From Acidimicrobiales bacterium (GTDB lineage Bacteria; Actinomycetota; Acidimicrobiia; Acidimicrobiales; Acidimicrobilacustridaceae), in NCBI GenBank assembly GCA_030830565.1, contig JAURMR010000035.1, positions 154,882-218,881 on the forward strand: a stretch of 64,000 nucleotides of DNA. The letters are read 5' to 3'. This document shows, piece by piece, positions 9,002 through 18,034 of this stretch. Every line of letters begins with the position of its first letter. The stretch's first letter is position 1. Under the pieces are notes generated by a model. That model had not been told where the DNA came from. It worked only from the letters and a program-made list of their open reading frames with translations, and made no database searches. The translations under genes and the position numbers were made by a program.

Positions 9002-9691
9002 ATGTCCGACACGCGTAGTCTCAACCCGATGACCGAGACTTCTCCCGCACGCAGCGCTTCGAAAATCCGCCGCCGCAGTCTCATGCTCCTCGTCATCGCT
9101 GTATTCACTCTTGCGGTTGCTGCGTGCGGAACAAGCGGACGCACTCTGCAAGATCCCAAGCCAGGTGCCACTGCCCCCGCCCGCAAGAATGCTGGATCCA
9201 CCGTCCCCGCCAATTCCGGCGCCACGAACACCACTGCTGGTGCACAGATTCGCTCAACGGCATTCACGTTGATGACCACCGCGTGGAAAACCGGTCAATC
9301 CATTCCGAAGCCATTTACGTGCGATGGCGTCAACACCTCGCCGCCATTCACAATTGGTGGCGTCCCCGCCGGAACCACCGAACTCGTTTTCGTTGTGACG
9401 AACCAAAACATTCCGGATCAATCATTGTGGTTACTGGCGGGCATTGGGCCAGCAACAGTGTCGATCCCACAAGGTGGGGTGCCAACCGGAGCGATCCAGA
9501 TCACGAATAGTTCCGGCACGCCCCGGTGGTCGGGACCATGTCCGAGCACTGGATCAAACACGTATGAGTTCGCGCTGTATGCGCTTTCCGCACCATCAGG
9601 GCTCACCACGAGCGCAACCTTTGCCGATGTCAACGCAGCAATTGCGAAGTCAACCGCTGCATCGGTCATCAGCGGCACTTATTCGCGTTGA
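9002..9691 (+). CDS. PEBP/YbhB-like lipoprotein
   Basis: 229 residues. A basic stretch, a hydrophobic segment and the lipobox LAVAACG show an exported lipoprotein. After a Thr/Ala-rich linker, the segment IPKPFTCDGVNTSPPFTIGGVPAGTTELVFVV matches the start of YbhB/YbcL Raf-kinase-inhibitor-like proteins. The usual DPDAP and HW pocket motifs are replaced by TNQNIPDQSLWLLAGIGP, so ligand binding may differ. It is divergent from mca, with 42 bases between starts. Confidence 0.72.
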   Translation: MSDTRSLNPMTETSPARSASKIRRRSLMLLVIAVFTLAVAACGTSGRTLQDPKPGATAPARKNAGSTVPANSGATNTTAGAQIRSTAFTLMTTAWKTGQSIPKPFTCDGVNTSPPFTIGGVPAGTTELVFVVTNQNIPDQSLWLLAGIGPATVSIPQGGVPTGAIQITNSSGTPRWSGPCPSTGSNTYEFALYALSAPSGLTTSATFADVNAAIAKSTAASVISGTYSR

Positions 9692-9693
9692 GT

Positions 9694-10506
9694 TCAACCC
9701 ATTGGAAGTAGCGCCATCAACTGACGCGTGTGCGCGAGCAGCGTTCCGTCGCTTGCCCAGATGATTCCGTCTTCTTCGCAGAATCCGTCAAGGCTCGCGG
9801 TTGAGTGAAACAAAACGAAGCACCAACCGTCGTGATCAATGGGCGGCAATGACCGAATGTGCACCGTGAGGTCGACCGTTGTAATCCCCCATGGACCACT
9901 CACTCGACTGAACATCGCTGGCATCCATGCGTCGGCAAATGCCGCAAGCACCGCTCCATCGACACGCTGCGGTTCGGGAAGTCGGATCCACCCGCCGATT
10001 CGCGCTTCGTCGCCACCACTAAACGCTCGCGAACCGAGCACCCACTTTTGCTCGTAGCGCTTCGCCATTTCGGGAAATGCCAGATCGTGAACTGCCGGCT
10101 CATACCCGGGAGAAACAACCTCTTCGGGACGCGGAACCTCGGGCATCACGACATCAGTGAACGATGGGCCCTCGCGCCCAGTTGAAAAAGCGCCGATCGC
10201 CACGGCGATTGTTCGTCCGGATTGTGTCATCGAAACGCGCATCGAACTAAGCGACCGCCCAGAACGTTCAGTCACCACTTCAAGTTCAATCGGGCCTTCC
10301 GATGCACGCGCCAAGAAATGAGTCGTGAACGATCGACAGACTCGCGACGCGTCGTTGATCTCCGCTTCACAGGCATGAACGAGGATCGCGTTGAGGTACC
10401 CACCGTTTGGTCCGACCCCCGCCCACCATCCGCTATCGAGATGGGCTTCGTACCGTCCGTTTCCGAGCGATTCAACGGCGGTGTCAGTGTCGAAGCGAGT
10501 AGTCAT
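9694..10506 (-). CDS. Thioesterase family protein (TesB-like)
   Basis: 270 residues with two hotdog halves. The first has WWAGVGPNGGYLNAILVHACE, the family's central-helix region; the second ends IIWASDGTLLAHTRQLMALLP. It is an acyl-CoA thioesterase-like protein of unknown substrate. Its ATG (10506) overlaps the stop of the upstream channel-like gene as ATGA. It converges on the PEBP gene with two bases between stops. Confidence 0.78.
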   Translation of the reverse strand: MTTRFDTDTAVESLGNGRYEAHLDSGWWAGVGPNGGYLNAILVHACEAEINDASRVCRSFTTHFLARASEGPIELEVVTERSGRSLSSMRVSMTQSGRTIAVAIGAFSTGREGPSFTDVVMPEVPRPEEVVSPGYEPAVHDLAFPEMAKRYEQKWVLGSRAFSGGDEARIGGWIRLPEPQRVDGAVLAAFADAWMPAMFSRVSGPWGITTVDLTVHIRSLPPIDHDGWCFVLFHSTASLDGFCEEDGIIWASDGTLLAHTRQLMALLPMG

Positions 10507-11636
10507 GTAGTTGGTCCTTCACTCGTGCGCAGGAGTCGCCAACCTCTTGGACGAAAAAACGTTGGTGGCGCAATCCACGAACTGCTTCGATCTGAGGACC
10601 ACGGCGCAATTGGCGCATCACAAAGCACGCAGAGCGACAACAGTGACAAGTCGTAATTGACCCGCCAACCCGAAAAATCTTGCCAGGCCGAATCCCGATC
10701 GGTCGCAACTGGCAACCCGGCCGAGACAAGTTCGTCAAGAAGCGCTTCGAATTCTTCTCGTCTCACCGAAATTGGATCTGTTGAGGAAGGATCAGTAACG
10801 ATCGGTGCGCCATAGAACTCGGCAATTGCTTGCAGTGCCATAAAGCCGGAGCGCAATGTGAGCGCTCGTTGAAATTCGCGTGGAACATCTAGAGAGGAAT
10901 CAACGATGGCGATCGTGTCGAGCACCGCCCCTGCTGTCGTGATCCACGAGTTCTCCGGATTCTGACTCCGAAGAAACGGCAATGCCGGCTGCGATGTATG
11001 ACTTTCTTGGACCTGTTCGAACCAGTCCTCCCACTTTTCCCAGAGTGGCTCGTGGTTCTCTGTCCACCCGATTGCATGCAATCGAGTGAGGAACACCTGC
11101 GGCGACGGAGGCGCCCCCGCAATGACTTCAAACTTGAGAACCAATTCCTCGCGACGTGAGAAGTGCCCATAAATTGTCGGCATATACGAGATCAACAACG
11201 CCACAATGCCGAGCCCCACCACTGCTTCGAGGATCACCAAACCCAAAACCGACTCACTCGACGATGATGCGAAACCCAGCGTTGTGAATGACGAGCCTGA
11301 GAGTTCAAGCGCATAGATAACCGAAAGATCAGTAAGCGCCCAGTACATGCAGGCAAACGATGCAATGACCCCAACCGCCCAAATTCCGGCCAAGAACATC
11401 GTCGTCATTGGTGCATATCTCGACATCACCGCGTGACGGCGTTCGACGTGGCGGTGTCGTCGTGCCGCCGTCCGATACGCGCTTCGAAACGAACCGAACA
11501 GCAATCGAGTAAGGACGACTCGCTCTCCACGAGGTACAACCACGGTGCGAATCGCTGATCTGACCGTCCAAATCAGACCAACCGCTCCGACGAAAAAGAC
11601 GAACGCCCGCAAAGCGAGTGGATAATCCTGAGCCAC
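10503..11636 (-). CDS. Ion-channel-like membrane protein
   Basis: 377 residues. Four hydrophobic segments lie in the first 180 residues. Between the last two is YALELSGSSFTTLGFASSSSES, placed where two-TM potassium channels have the pore helix and the TVGYG filter; here it reads TTLGFA, so potassium selectivity is doubtful. A soluble domain of about 200 residues follows, containing two Trp-rich stretches. I recognise no named family. It overlaps the downstream thioesterase gene by four bases. Confidence 0.65.
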   Translation of the reverse strand: MAQDYPLALRAFVFFVGAVGLIWTVRSAIRTVVVPRGERVVLTRLLFGSFRSAYRTAARRHRHVERRHAVMSRYAPMTTMFLAGIWAVGVIASFACMYWALTDLSVIYALELSGSSFTTLGFASSSSESVLGLVILEAVVGLGIVALLISYMPTIYGHFSRREELVLKFEVIAGAPPSPQVFLTRLHAIGWTENHEPLWEKWEDWFEQVQESHTSQPALPFLRSQNPENSWITTAGAVLDTIAIVDSSLDVPREFQRALTLRSGFMALQAIAEFYGAPIVTDPSSTDPISVRREEFEALLDELVSAGLPVATDRDSAWQDFSGWRVNYDLSLLSLCVLCDAPIAPWSSDRSSSWIAPPTFFRPRGWRLLRTSEGPTT

Positions 11637-11719
11637 TGATTGAGCCTACGCACCCGCACCGGCGCCAGCAGCACCTCCTTTGCGATAGACAAGGCCATCG
11701 CTTCGTAAAGGGGACACAT

Positions 11720-12763
11720 GTGAAAGCTTTCCAACTCGTTGGCGGTTCGGCTCAGGTCGACGCCACCACTGCACTCAACGAGGTCGCACAGCCCGATCCC
11801 GGCCCTGGTCAGGTTCTTGTTCGTATCGGCGGCGCTGGTGCCTGTCATAGCGATATCAGCCTCATGGAATTCTCCGCTGGCGGACCTCGTGAAACGCCGA
11901 TGACCCTTGGCCATGAAAACGCCGGATGGATCGAAGCCTTCGGTCCGGGCACCGTGCCGACTCCAGGGCTCGAGATCGGTTCACCCGTCGCCGTCTATGG
12001 CGCGTGGGGTTGCGGACAATGCTCCAACTGCCGCAAGGGTATGGAGAACTACTGCCTCAATATCTCTGCCAGTGGCCCAGGCCTTAGCGTCGATGGCGGC
12101 ATGGCCGAGTACCTCCTTGTTCCGGCTGCCCGATACCTGGTTCCGCTGGGCGATATGACTCCGGCCGAAGCGGCGCCGCTTACCGATGCAGGCCTCACGC
12201 CATATCACGCGATCAAACAGGCCCTTCCGCTTCTTGTGCCGGGTTCCTTCGTTGTTGTGATTGGCGCCGGAGGTCTGGGCCACCTTGCGGTGCAGTTCCT
12301 CAAAGCACTCTCACCCGCAACGGTTATTTCGGTTGATCAGCGCGAATCTGCACTCAAGGTTGTTGCCGGTCTCGGCGCCGACCACACGGTGGTGATGGGT
12401 CCCGACGCCGCAGCGGAAATTCGTGGCATCACCGGCGGTCGCGGCGCTGAAGTCATTCTCGACATTTGCGGATACGACGACACGCTGGCTCTCGCCGCAG
12501 CGGTTGCCGCGCCACTTGGTCGTCTCACAGTGGTTGGTGTCGGTGGCGGCACGTTGCCGTTCAGCTTCTTCACCTTCCCCTATGAATGCAGCGTGCAAAG
12601 CACCTACTGGGGAAGCATCACCGAGCTTGGTGAGTTGCTTGCGCTTTCACGTAGCGGCGGCTTCCGCGTGCACGCCGAGACCTATTCACTCGACCGCGCC
12701 GGCGAGGTTTACAACAAGATGGTCGACGGAACGTTGCAGGGCCGAGCAGTCATCGTTCCCTGA
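11720..12763 (+). CDS. Zinc-dependent alcohol dehydrogenase (MDR family)
   Basis: The GTG at 11720, after a GTAAAGGGGAC ribosome site, gives VKAFQLVGG and 347 residues; the track start at 11618 is too early. The catalytic zinc ligands appear as GACHSD and GHENAG. The structural zinc lobe is complete (CGQCSNCRKGMENYC), and the Rossmann motif is VVVIGAGGLGHLAVQ. The enzyme oxidises an alcohol or reduces an aldehyde or ketone with NAD(P). It ends 35 bases before a strong terminator. Confidence 0.9.
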   Translation: MKAFQLVGGSAQVDATTALNEVAQPDPGPGQVLVRIGGAGACHSDISLMEFSAGGPRETPMTLGHENAGWIEAFGPGTVPTPGLEIGSPVAVYGAWGCGQCSNCRKGMENYCLNISASGPGLSVDGGMAEYLLVPAARYLVPLGDMTPAEAAPLTDAGLTPYHAIKQALPLLVPGSFVVVIGAGGLGHLAVQFLKALSPATVISVDQRESALKVVAGLGADHTVVMGPDAAAEIRGITGGRGAEVILDICGYDDTLALAAAVAAPLGRLTVVGVGGGTLPFSFFTFPYECSVQSTYWGSITELGELLALSRSGGFRVHAETYSLDRAGEVYNKMVDGTLQGRAVIVP

Positions 12764-12797
12764 TCGCCGCTGGCTCGACAGTGCGTTAGAAAAACGA

Positions 12798-12827
12798 AAG
12801 GGCCCGCAGCGCGTGCTGCGGGCCCTT
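12798..12827. terminator. Bidirectional terminator between the dehydrogenase and DoxX genes
   Basis: AAGGGCCCGCAGC and GCTGCGGGCCCTT form a perfect 13-base-pair stem around GCGT, between two convergent genes. Confidence 0.8.
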
Positions 12828-12848
12828 GTCGTTCTCGGTTGGAGAAGA

Positions 12849-13415
12849 TCAAGCAGAAGCGACGGACTTCGGACGCCAGAAGGTTGCGAGCTGCAACAGG
12901 CCGCCACCGATACCGGCAACGAGCACGATGATGAGGCCCTTCGGCACACCCGCCCAGTGAATGTCGGCTGCGTGATCAATCGACCATTCGCCCGCACCGG
13001 TGCAGGCAAGTCCAATTCCGACTGCTGCGAGCACGACGACGTATTCAATGCCGCCACCCGGATTGAAAATGAACCAACCGTTCTTGAGGTGAGTGGTGAT
13101 GAGCGCCACAACCATGATGGCGACCATTCCTGCAGCCGCAAGCGGCGTAAGCAAACCAAGAGCCAAGAGTGCACCCGAACCGATTTCGGTAAGAGCGGCG
13201 ATCCATGCATTTGCCTTCGGCATCTTCATGCCCATCGACGCAAACCAACCAGCGGTGCCGGCGATCTTGCCGCCACCAAAGATTTTGTTCAGGCCGTGGG
13301 TGGCAAGGGTGACACCAACGACGACACGGATGATGAGCAGTCCAAGGTTGAGACCGTTCCACATTTCGTTATCGATCGCATGGTAATTGCCCATGTCCAT
13401 CATTTGATCGAGCAT
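12849..13415 (-). CDS. DoxX family membrane protein
   Basis: 188 residues with four predicted helices. GLLIIRVVVGVTLATHGLNKIFGG and a second helix beginning ALTEIGSGALLALGLLTPLAA are typical of the DoxX/YphA family. A strong GAGGAGGACTCGA ribosome site precedes the ATG. In mycobacteria, DoxX partners superoxide dismutase and thiosulfate sulfurtransferase, but neither is adjacent here. It is convergent with the dehydrogenase gene. Confidence 0.85.
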   Translation of the reverse strand: MLDQMMDMGNYHAIDNEMWNGLNLGLLIIRVVVGVTLATHGLNKIFGGGKIAGTAGWFASMGMKMPKANAWIAALTEIGSGALLALGLLTPLAAAGMVAIMVVALITTHLKNGWFIFNPGGGIEYVVVLAAVGIGLACTGAGEWSIDHAADIHWAGVPKGLIIVLVAGIGGGLLQLATFWRPKSVASA

Positions 13416-13490
13416 TCGAGTCCTCCTCGAGAGGGTTGTTGATCGGCAAAGAGTACGGCCGATACCCGCACGGGCGGTGGACTCTAGAAG

Positions 13491-16400
13491 TCAGCGGAAA
13501 TCACGCGACCGGTGACTACCGACAACGGGGAGAACCTCAAGCTTGTCGGCCACCACGTTGATGACGCCATCGACACGTTCAAGACGACCTCGTACCAATA
13601 ACGCTGGCGCGCCGCGAGCCACACGCCGATAGCGCTTCCATAAACCAGGAGAACACACCACATTGATCAGTCCGGTTTCATCTTCGAGATTCACGAAGGT
13701 GATGCCGTGAGCGGTTGATGGTCGCTGACGGTGGGTGACAACTCCCCCAACCAACACGCGGGTATCGGTCGGAGCAGTTCGTAATTCCGTCGCAGTGAGA
13801 ACGCCAAGCGACGCGAGATGTTCGCGTTCAAACAGCGTTGGGTGGCCGTCGGGAGAGACACCAGTGGCCCAAAGATCAGCGCCAGCGAGTTCACGTGTCG
13901 ACAGCCCAGGAAGCGTGGGCGCATCGGTGCCGGTGACGATCCCGGGAAGACGATCGGCACTGGTTTCAGCAACAGCACCTGCAACCCACAATGCACGACG
14001 ACGATCGAGCGCCACGCCTTCACGGTCGGTGCACTTCGAAAACACTCCGGCCGTGGCGAAGGCTTCAAGCGCAGGCCGATCGATATCGACACGTTGTGCG
14101 AGATCGGTCATCGACATATATGGACCGTTGAGTTCGCGTTCAGCAACGATGATTTCGGCAAGTTCGTCGCTCACCGATCGGACCGATGACAGCCCAAGAC
14201 GCACTGCAGGCTGAGGAACCTCGATACCGCCAACTGGAAATGCGTCAACGGGGAACGGAACATCGGAAGCCGTCGCGACGCTTCCTTCTACCCATTCAAG
14301 CGTTGCGCCCACGCCCGATGCCGCAAGGTCAGGAGTGCGCACCACCACGCCATGGCGACGAGCGTCGGCTACCAGTGTGTGGGGAGAATAAAACCCCATA
14401 GGTTGCGCGTTCAACAGACCTGCGCAAAACGCAGCCGGGAAATAGCGCTTGAGGTACGAACTCGAATAGACGAGATAGGCAAATGACACCGAATGACTTT
14501 CGGGGAAACCAAAATTCGCGAATGCCGCGAGTTTGTCGAAAATCTGAGTGGCGATATCGCTGGTGATGCCACGTTCGGCCATACCTTCAAACAATCGACC
14601 ACGTAACCGTTCCATACGTTCTGAACTTCGCTTCGAGCCCATGGCTTGACGCAATTGGTCGGCCTCGCCCGGACTGAAACCGGCAACATCGATCGCCATC
14701 TGCATGAGCTGTTCTTGGAACAGCGGAATGCCCAAAGTTTTGGCCAACGATGGTTCAAGTAATGGATGCAAATAGGTGACCTTCTCAAGACCATTGCGCC
14801 GCCGGATATACGGGTGCACCGAATTACCTTGGATAGGGCCAGGACGAATGAGCGCAACTTCAACCACAAGGTCGTAGAACTTGCGCGGTTTGAGCCGAGG
14901 CAACGTGGCCATTTGCGCGCGACTCTCGACCTGAAACACCCCAACGGAATCGGCACTACACAACATGTCGTAAACAGCATCGTCCTGCGGAACCTCGGCG
15001 ATGTCGATAGCGAACCCGTAGGCCTCGGCAATTGCATCGACCGTGTTATGCAACGCAGTGAGCATGCCGAGACCAAGAAGATCGAACTTCACCAAGCCAG
15101 CTGCAGCGCAATCATCCTTATCCCATTGCAAAACGCTGCGATTCTCTCGACGAGCCCATTCCACCGGGCACACTTCGATGATGGGACGATCGCAGAGCAC
15201 CATGCCGCCGGAGTGAATGCCGAGATGGCGCGGTGCGTGTTCGATCTGCGCGGCCAACTCGACTACCGCAGGAGGAATGGCATCGGAATCAGGTTCGGGT
15301 ACGACAGTGTCGGCATTGTCTTCGAGTTGCGTGATGAGTGAGCCCCAACGATCGACATTCTTTGCCCATGCATCGGCTTGACCGGGTGCATAACCAAGCG
15401 CACTGGCCATATCGCGCACCGCCGAACGCGGTCGATAGGTAATGACATTCGCGACCTGTGCGGCGTAATGACGACCATGGCGCTGGTACACGTACTGAAT
15501 GACTTCTTCGCGCCGACCAGATTCGATATCGATATCGATATCGGGCGGGCCGTCACGCTCGGGTGAAAGAAAGCGTTCGAATAACAGCCCCAACTCGATG
15601 GCATCGGCTTTGGTGACACCCAACGCGAAACACACCGCCGAGTTCGCAGCCGAACCCCGACCTTGGCAGTAGATGTCGTTACGCCGGCAGAAATCGACGA
15701 GGTCATGAACGATGAGGAAGTAACCGGGAAAACCGAGTTGTTCAATGATGGCCAGTTCGTGATCGATCTGTGCCCATGCGCCGGCAACTCGTTCACGGTG
15801 ACGAGGCCCATAGCGGCGTTCGGCTCCGCGTTCGGTCAGACGACGCAGGTACCCCATTTCATCGAGCCCATCGGGGCAAGGAAAAGGCGGAAGGTTGGGC
15901 GCAACGAGTTTCAGATCGAATGCGCAGGACCGACCTAGCTCCCCCGCTCGTTCGACCACACCGGGATAACGCGCAAATCGACGAGATTGTTCGAGACCGG
16001 AACGTAAATGTGCACCGGCAGCAGCGGGCAACCAGCCGTCGATCTCATCGAGGCTGCGTCGCGAACGAACCGCGGCGAGCGCAGTGGCGAGTGGACGCTC
16101 TGATGGCGTTGCGTAATGCGCGTTTGTTGTTGCAACAAGATCAATATCAGCGCGCAACGCAAGTTGCATGAGTGCATCGTTGCGCACCGAATCAAGCGGA
16201 TGACCGTGATCCCACAATTCGACCGCGAGATTGTCGCGGCCAAACGTGTTGACCAACAACGAAAGTTGATCGGCAGCAGCTGAGGGGCCATGACGTTCAA
16301 GCGCAGAGGTAACCGCGCCTTTGCGACAACCAGTGAGCACAAGCCAATGGTTGCGATCGGCCACTGGTGCAGCGGTGCCACCCAGTGCACAAAGTTCCGC

Positions 16401-16778
16401 CAACGACGCGCGCGGCGCACCCTTCTCGCCGCGCAATTGCGCTTCGCTCAGTGCCCGCGCCAGCAACGCATAGCCGCGGGGATCACGAGCGAGAACGATG
16501 AGATGGGATTCACCAGTTGCTGCACCTGGGTCGGGTTCGCCCACTGGCGGCGCGGTGCGCCCCAAGGTGAGTTCGGCTCCGAAAATGGTAGGTAGGCCAA
16601 CGGCCCGAGCCGCCTCGGCAAAGCGAACCACGCCATAAAACCCGTTGTGATCGGTGAGGGCGAGCGCGCTCAGTTCCAGCCGCATTGCCTCGGCGGCCAG
16701 CGCTTCGGGTGTGCTGGCACCGTCGAGGAAACTGAACTGAGAATGGCAATGCAGTTCTGCATAGGACTCCGACCCCAT
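13491..16778 (-). CDS. dnaE2: Error-prone DNA polymerase III alpha (DnaE2)
   Basis: I place the start at the ATG at 16778 (MGSESYAELHCHSQFSFLDG), because the track's upstream Met lies inside the LexA box. 1095 residues, near the family norm. Domains in order: PHP (HCHS, TDHNGFYG), polymerase palm with catalytic Asp413 and Asp415 in PDIDIDIE, fingers (GKPGTIQGN-like GPIQGNSVHPY), and a C-terminal OB fold. It is the translesion polymerase of the ImuA'-ImuB-DnaE2 mutasome, which causes damage-induced mutation in mycobacteria. The start sits 9 bases from a perfect LexA palindrome. Confidence 0.92.
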   Translation of the reverse strand: MGSESYAELHCHSQFSFLDGASTPEALAAEAMRLELSALALTDHNGFYGVVRFAEAARAVGLPTIFGAELTLGRTAPPVGEPDPGAATGESHLIVLARDPRGYALLARALSEAQLRGEKGAPRASLAELCALGGTAAPVADRNHWLVLTGCRKGAVTSALERHGPSAAADQLSLLVNTFGRDNLAVELWDHGHPLDSVRNDALMQLALRADIDLVATTNAHYATPSERPLATALAAVRSRRSLDEIDGWLPAAAGAHLRSGLEQSRRFARYPGVVERAGELGRSCAFDLKLVAPNLPPFPCPDGLDEMGYLRRLTERGAERRYGPRHRERVAGAWAQIDHELAIIEQLGFPGYFLIVHDLVDFCRRNDIYCQGRGSAANSAVCFALGVTKADAIELGLLFERFLSPERDGPPDIDIDIESGRREEVIQYVYQRHGRHYAAQVANVITYRPRSAVRDMASALGYAPGQADAWAKNVDRWGSLITQLEDNADTVVPEPDSDAIPPAVVELAAQIEHAPRHLGIHSGGMVLCDRPIIEVCPVEWARRENRSVLQWDKDDCAAAGLVKFDLLGLGMLTALHNTVDAIAEAYGFAIDIAEVPQDDAVYDMLCSADSVGVFQVESRAQMATLPRLKPRKFYDLVVEVALIRPGPIQGNSVHPYIRRRNGLEKVTYLHPLLEPSLAKTLGIPLFQEQLMQMAIDVAGFSPGEADQLRQAMGSKRSSERMERLRGRLFEGMAERGITSDIATQIFDKLAAFANFGFPESHSVSFAYLVYSSSYLKRYFPAAFCAGLLNAQPMGFYSPHTLVADARRHGVVVRTPDLAASGVGATLEWVEGSVATASDVPFPVDAFPVGGIEVPQPAVRLGLSSVRSVSDELAEIIVAERELNGPYMSMTDLAQRVDIDRPALEAFATAGVFSKCTDREGVALDRRRALWVAGAVAETSADRLPGIVTGTDAPTLPGLSTRELAGADLWATGVSPDGHPTLFEREHLASLGVLTATELRTAPTDTRVLVGGVVTHRQRPSTAHGITFVNLEDETGLINVVCSPGLWKRYRRVARGAPALLVRGRLERVDGVINVVADKLEVLPVVGSHRSRDFR

Positions 16779-16786
16779 GGGTTCAT

Positions 16787-16810
16787 TGTATCGAACATAT
16801 GTTCGATACA
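16787..16810. promoter_or_regulatory. LexA-type SOS box upstream of dnaE2
   Basis: TGTATCGAACATATGTTCGATACA is assembled from 16787 to 16810 as a 24-base perfect palindrome (shown here only as its two halves joined at the centre of symmetry: CGAAC-ATAT-GTTCG core). This matches the Gram-positive/actinobacterial LexA consensus CGAAC-N4-GTTCG. It lies directly before the dnaE2 start and about 90 bases before the divergent surface-protein gene. Confidence 0.88.
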
Positions 16811-16897
16811 GCAAGCGGTCCCTTCCCTTTGCAGTTTCTCAGTTCTACGATCCCGAAACCGATGGCGGGGGCCATCGCCATACAGGGGGTGGGACCC

Positions 16898-18019
16898 ATG
16901 TCCACGACCGAACTTGACGCGCTACGTCGAGAGATCGCCGAACTACGCGGCGAACTCCGCGACCTGCAACGACTGAATGCACCAAAGCGCGTGCCGTTGT
17001 CTGAGCGTCAGGCCACCAACCCTGAGCACGCTCCAGCCGAGCCCACGCCACAGGTCATCTCGAGGCGGCACGCATTACGCACTGCGGGCGCGGTGACCGC
17101 AGGCGCAGTTGCCGGTGGCCTTGCCACTATTGCGACAGCGGCACCAGCCGCCGCAACTCCGGGATCATTCAGCGGCGACCCTGTTGCCCTTCAGGCCGAT
17201 GCGCAAAATGGCACGGGCCTTGTGGCGACATCAATTGCTGGTTCGGCGATCGTTGCGACAACTTCAGCGGCGAACAATCCAGCAATCGATGCGCAGAACC
17301 CCAATTCCTGCGGCGTTGCTGGCCAGGGAGCGATCGGTGTCTTTGGTGAGGCCATGCCCGGCGGAACAATCGGCGTTCTCGGAACCGCTGGGGCGACCGT
17401 CAGTGGAACAGGCGGGAAATTCACTGGACCAACTGGCGCAACCGTCTGGGGAACTGACGTCACAGTCCAATTTCAGCCAAGCAATAACCCTGCGCCGGTA
17501 GCAAGTTCCGCTGCACACAACCAAGGCGCGCTCATTGTCGATAACGCCGGTGCGCTTTGGTACTGCGTCACCAGCGGAACCCCGGGAACATGGCGACAAC
17601 TCTCCGGTGCAACCACTGCCGGGGCCTATCACCCCGTCACCCCCGGACGTGTCTATGACAGCCGCTGCGCGCAACCGTCACCGGGAGCAATTTCCTCAGG
17701 CAGCATCCGGCTCCTTTCCGTTGCCGCGCAACGCAACATCACCACCGGTGCAGTCACAAATCCGAACTTCATTCCCGCAAATGCAACTGCGGTCTTCGCG
17801 AATGTCGCAGTCGTCAACACCGTCGATGCCGGCTACCTCACCATCAATCCCGGCGGTGTCACCACGATCAGCGCATCGACCATCAACTGGGGAACAAGCA
17901 ATCAGACACAGTCGAATGGTGTGAGCCTCACGCTTGATAACGCCCGACAAGTCACCGTGATCGCGGGTGGCCCGGGCGCCACTGATTTCCTCATTGACGT
18001 CTTCGGGTACTGGCTGTAG
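16898..18019 (+). CDS. Tat-exported surface protein with coiled coil and YDSR domain (paralog of 1871-3193)
   Basis: 373 residues from the ATG at 16898, preceded by GGGGGTGGGA; the track's earlier ATG falls inside the LexA box. The order of parts copies the first paralog: coiled coil (TELDALRREIAELRGELRDL), twin-arginine SRRHALR at residues 56-57, hydrophobic stretch to APAAA, Gly-rich repeat region (GVFGEAMPGGTIGVLGTAG), WYCVTSGTPGTWRQLSG, and a C-terminal VYDSR ... FLIDVFGYWL domain. It shares its upstream region with dnaE2. Function unknown; surface display is inference from the Tat signal and fibre-like repeats. Confidence 0.8.
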   Translation: MSTTELDALRREIAELRGELRDLQRLNAPKRVPLSERQATNPEHAPAEPTPQVISRRHALRTAGAVTAGAVAGGLATIATAAPAAATPGSFSGDPVALQADAQNGTGLVATSIAGSAIVATTSAANNPAIDAQNPNSCGVAGQGAIGVFGEAMPGGTIGVLGTAGATVSGTGGKFTGPTGATVWGTDVTVQFQPSNNPAPVASSAAHNQGALIVDNAGALWYCVTSGTPGTWRQLSGATTAGAYHPVTPGRVYDSRCAQPSPGAISSGSIRLLSVAAQRNITTGAVTNPNFIPANATAVFANVAVVNTVDAGYLTINPGGVTTISASTINWGTSNQTQSNGVSLTLDNARQVTVIAGGPGATDFLIDVFGYWL

Positions 18020-18034
18020 CGAGCGATCGGTTTC

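Noticed and set aside
12423-13442. 339-residue plus-strand ORF
   Set aside because: It overlaps the dehydrogenase in another frame and the DoxX gene on the opposite strand, both firmly identified.
15520-15545. GATATC repeat within dnaE2
   Set aside because: It simply encodes the Asp-Ile repeat of the catalytic PDIDIDIE motif.
16799-16897. Early ATG for the surface protein inside the LexA box
   Set aside because: A start inside the operator is unlikely, and a better ATG with a ribosome site lies at 16898.
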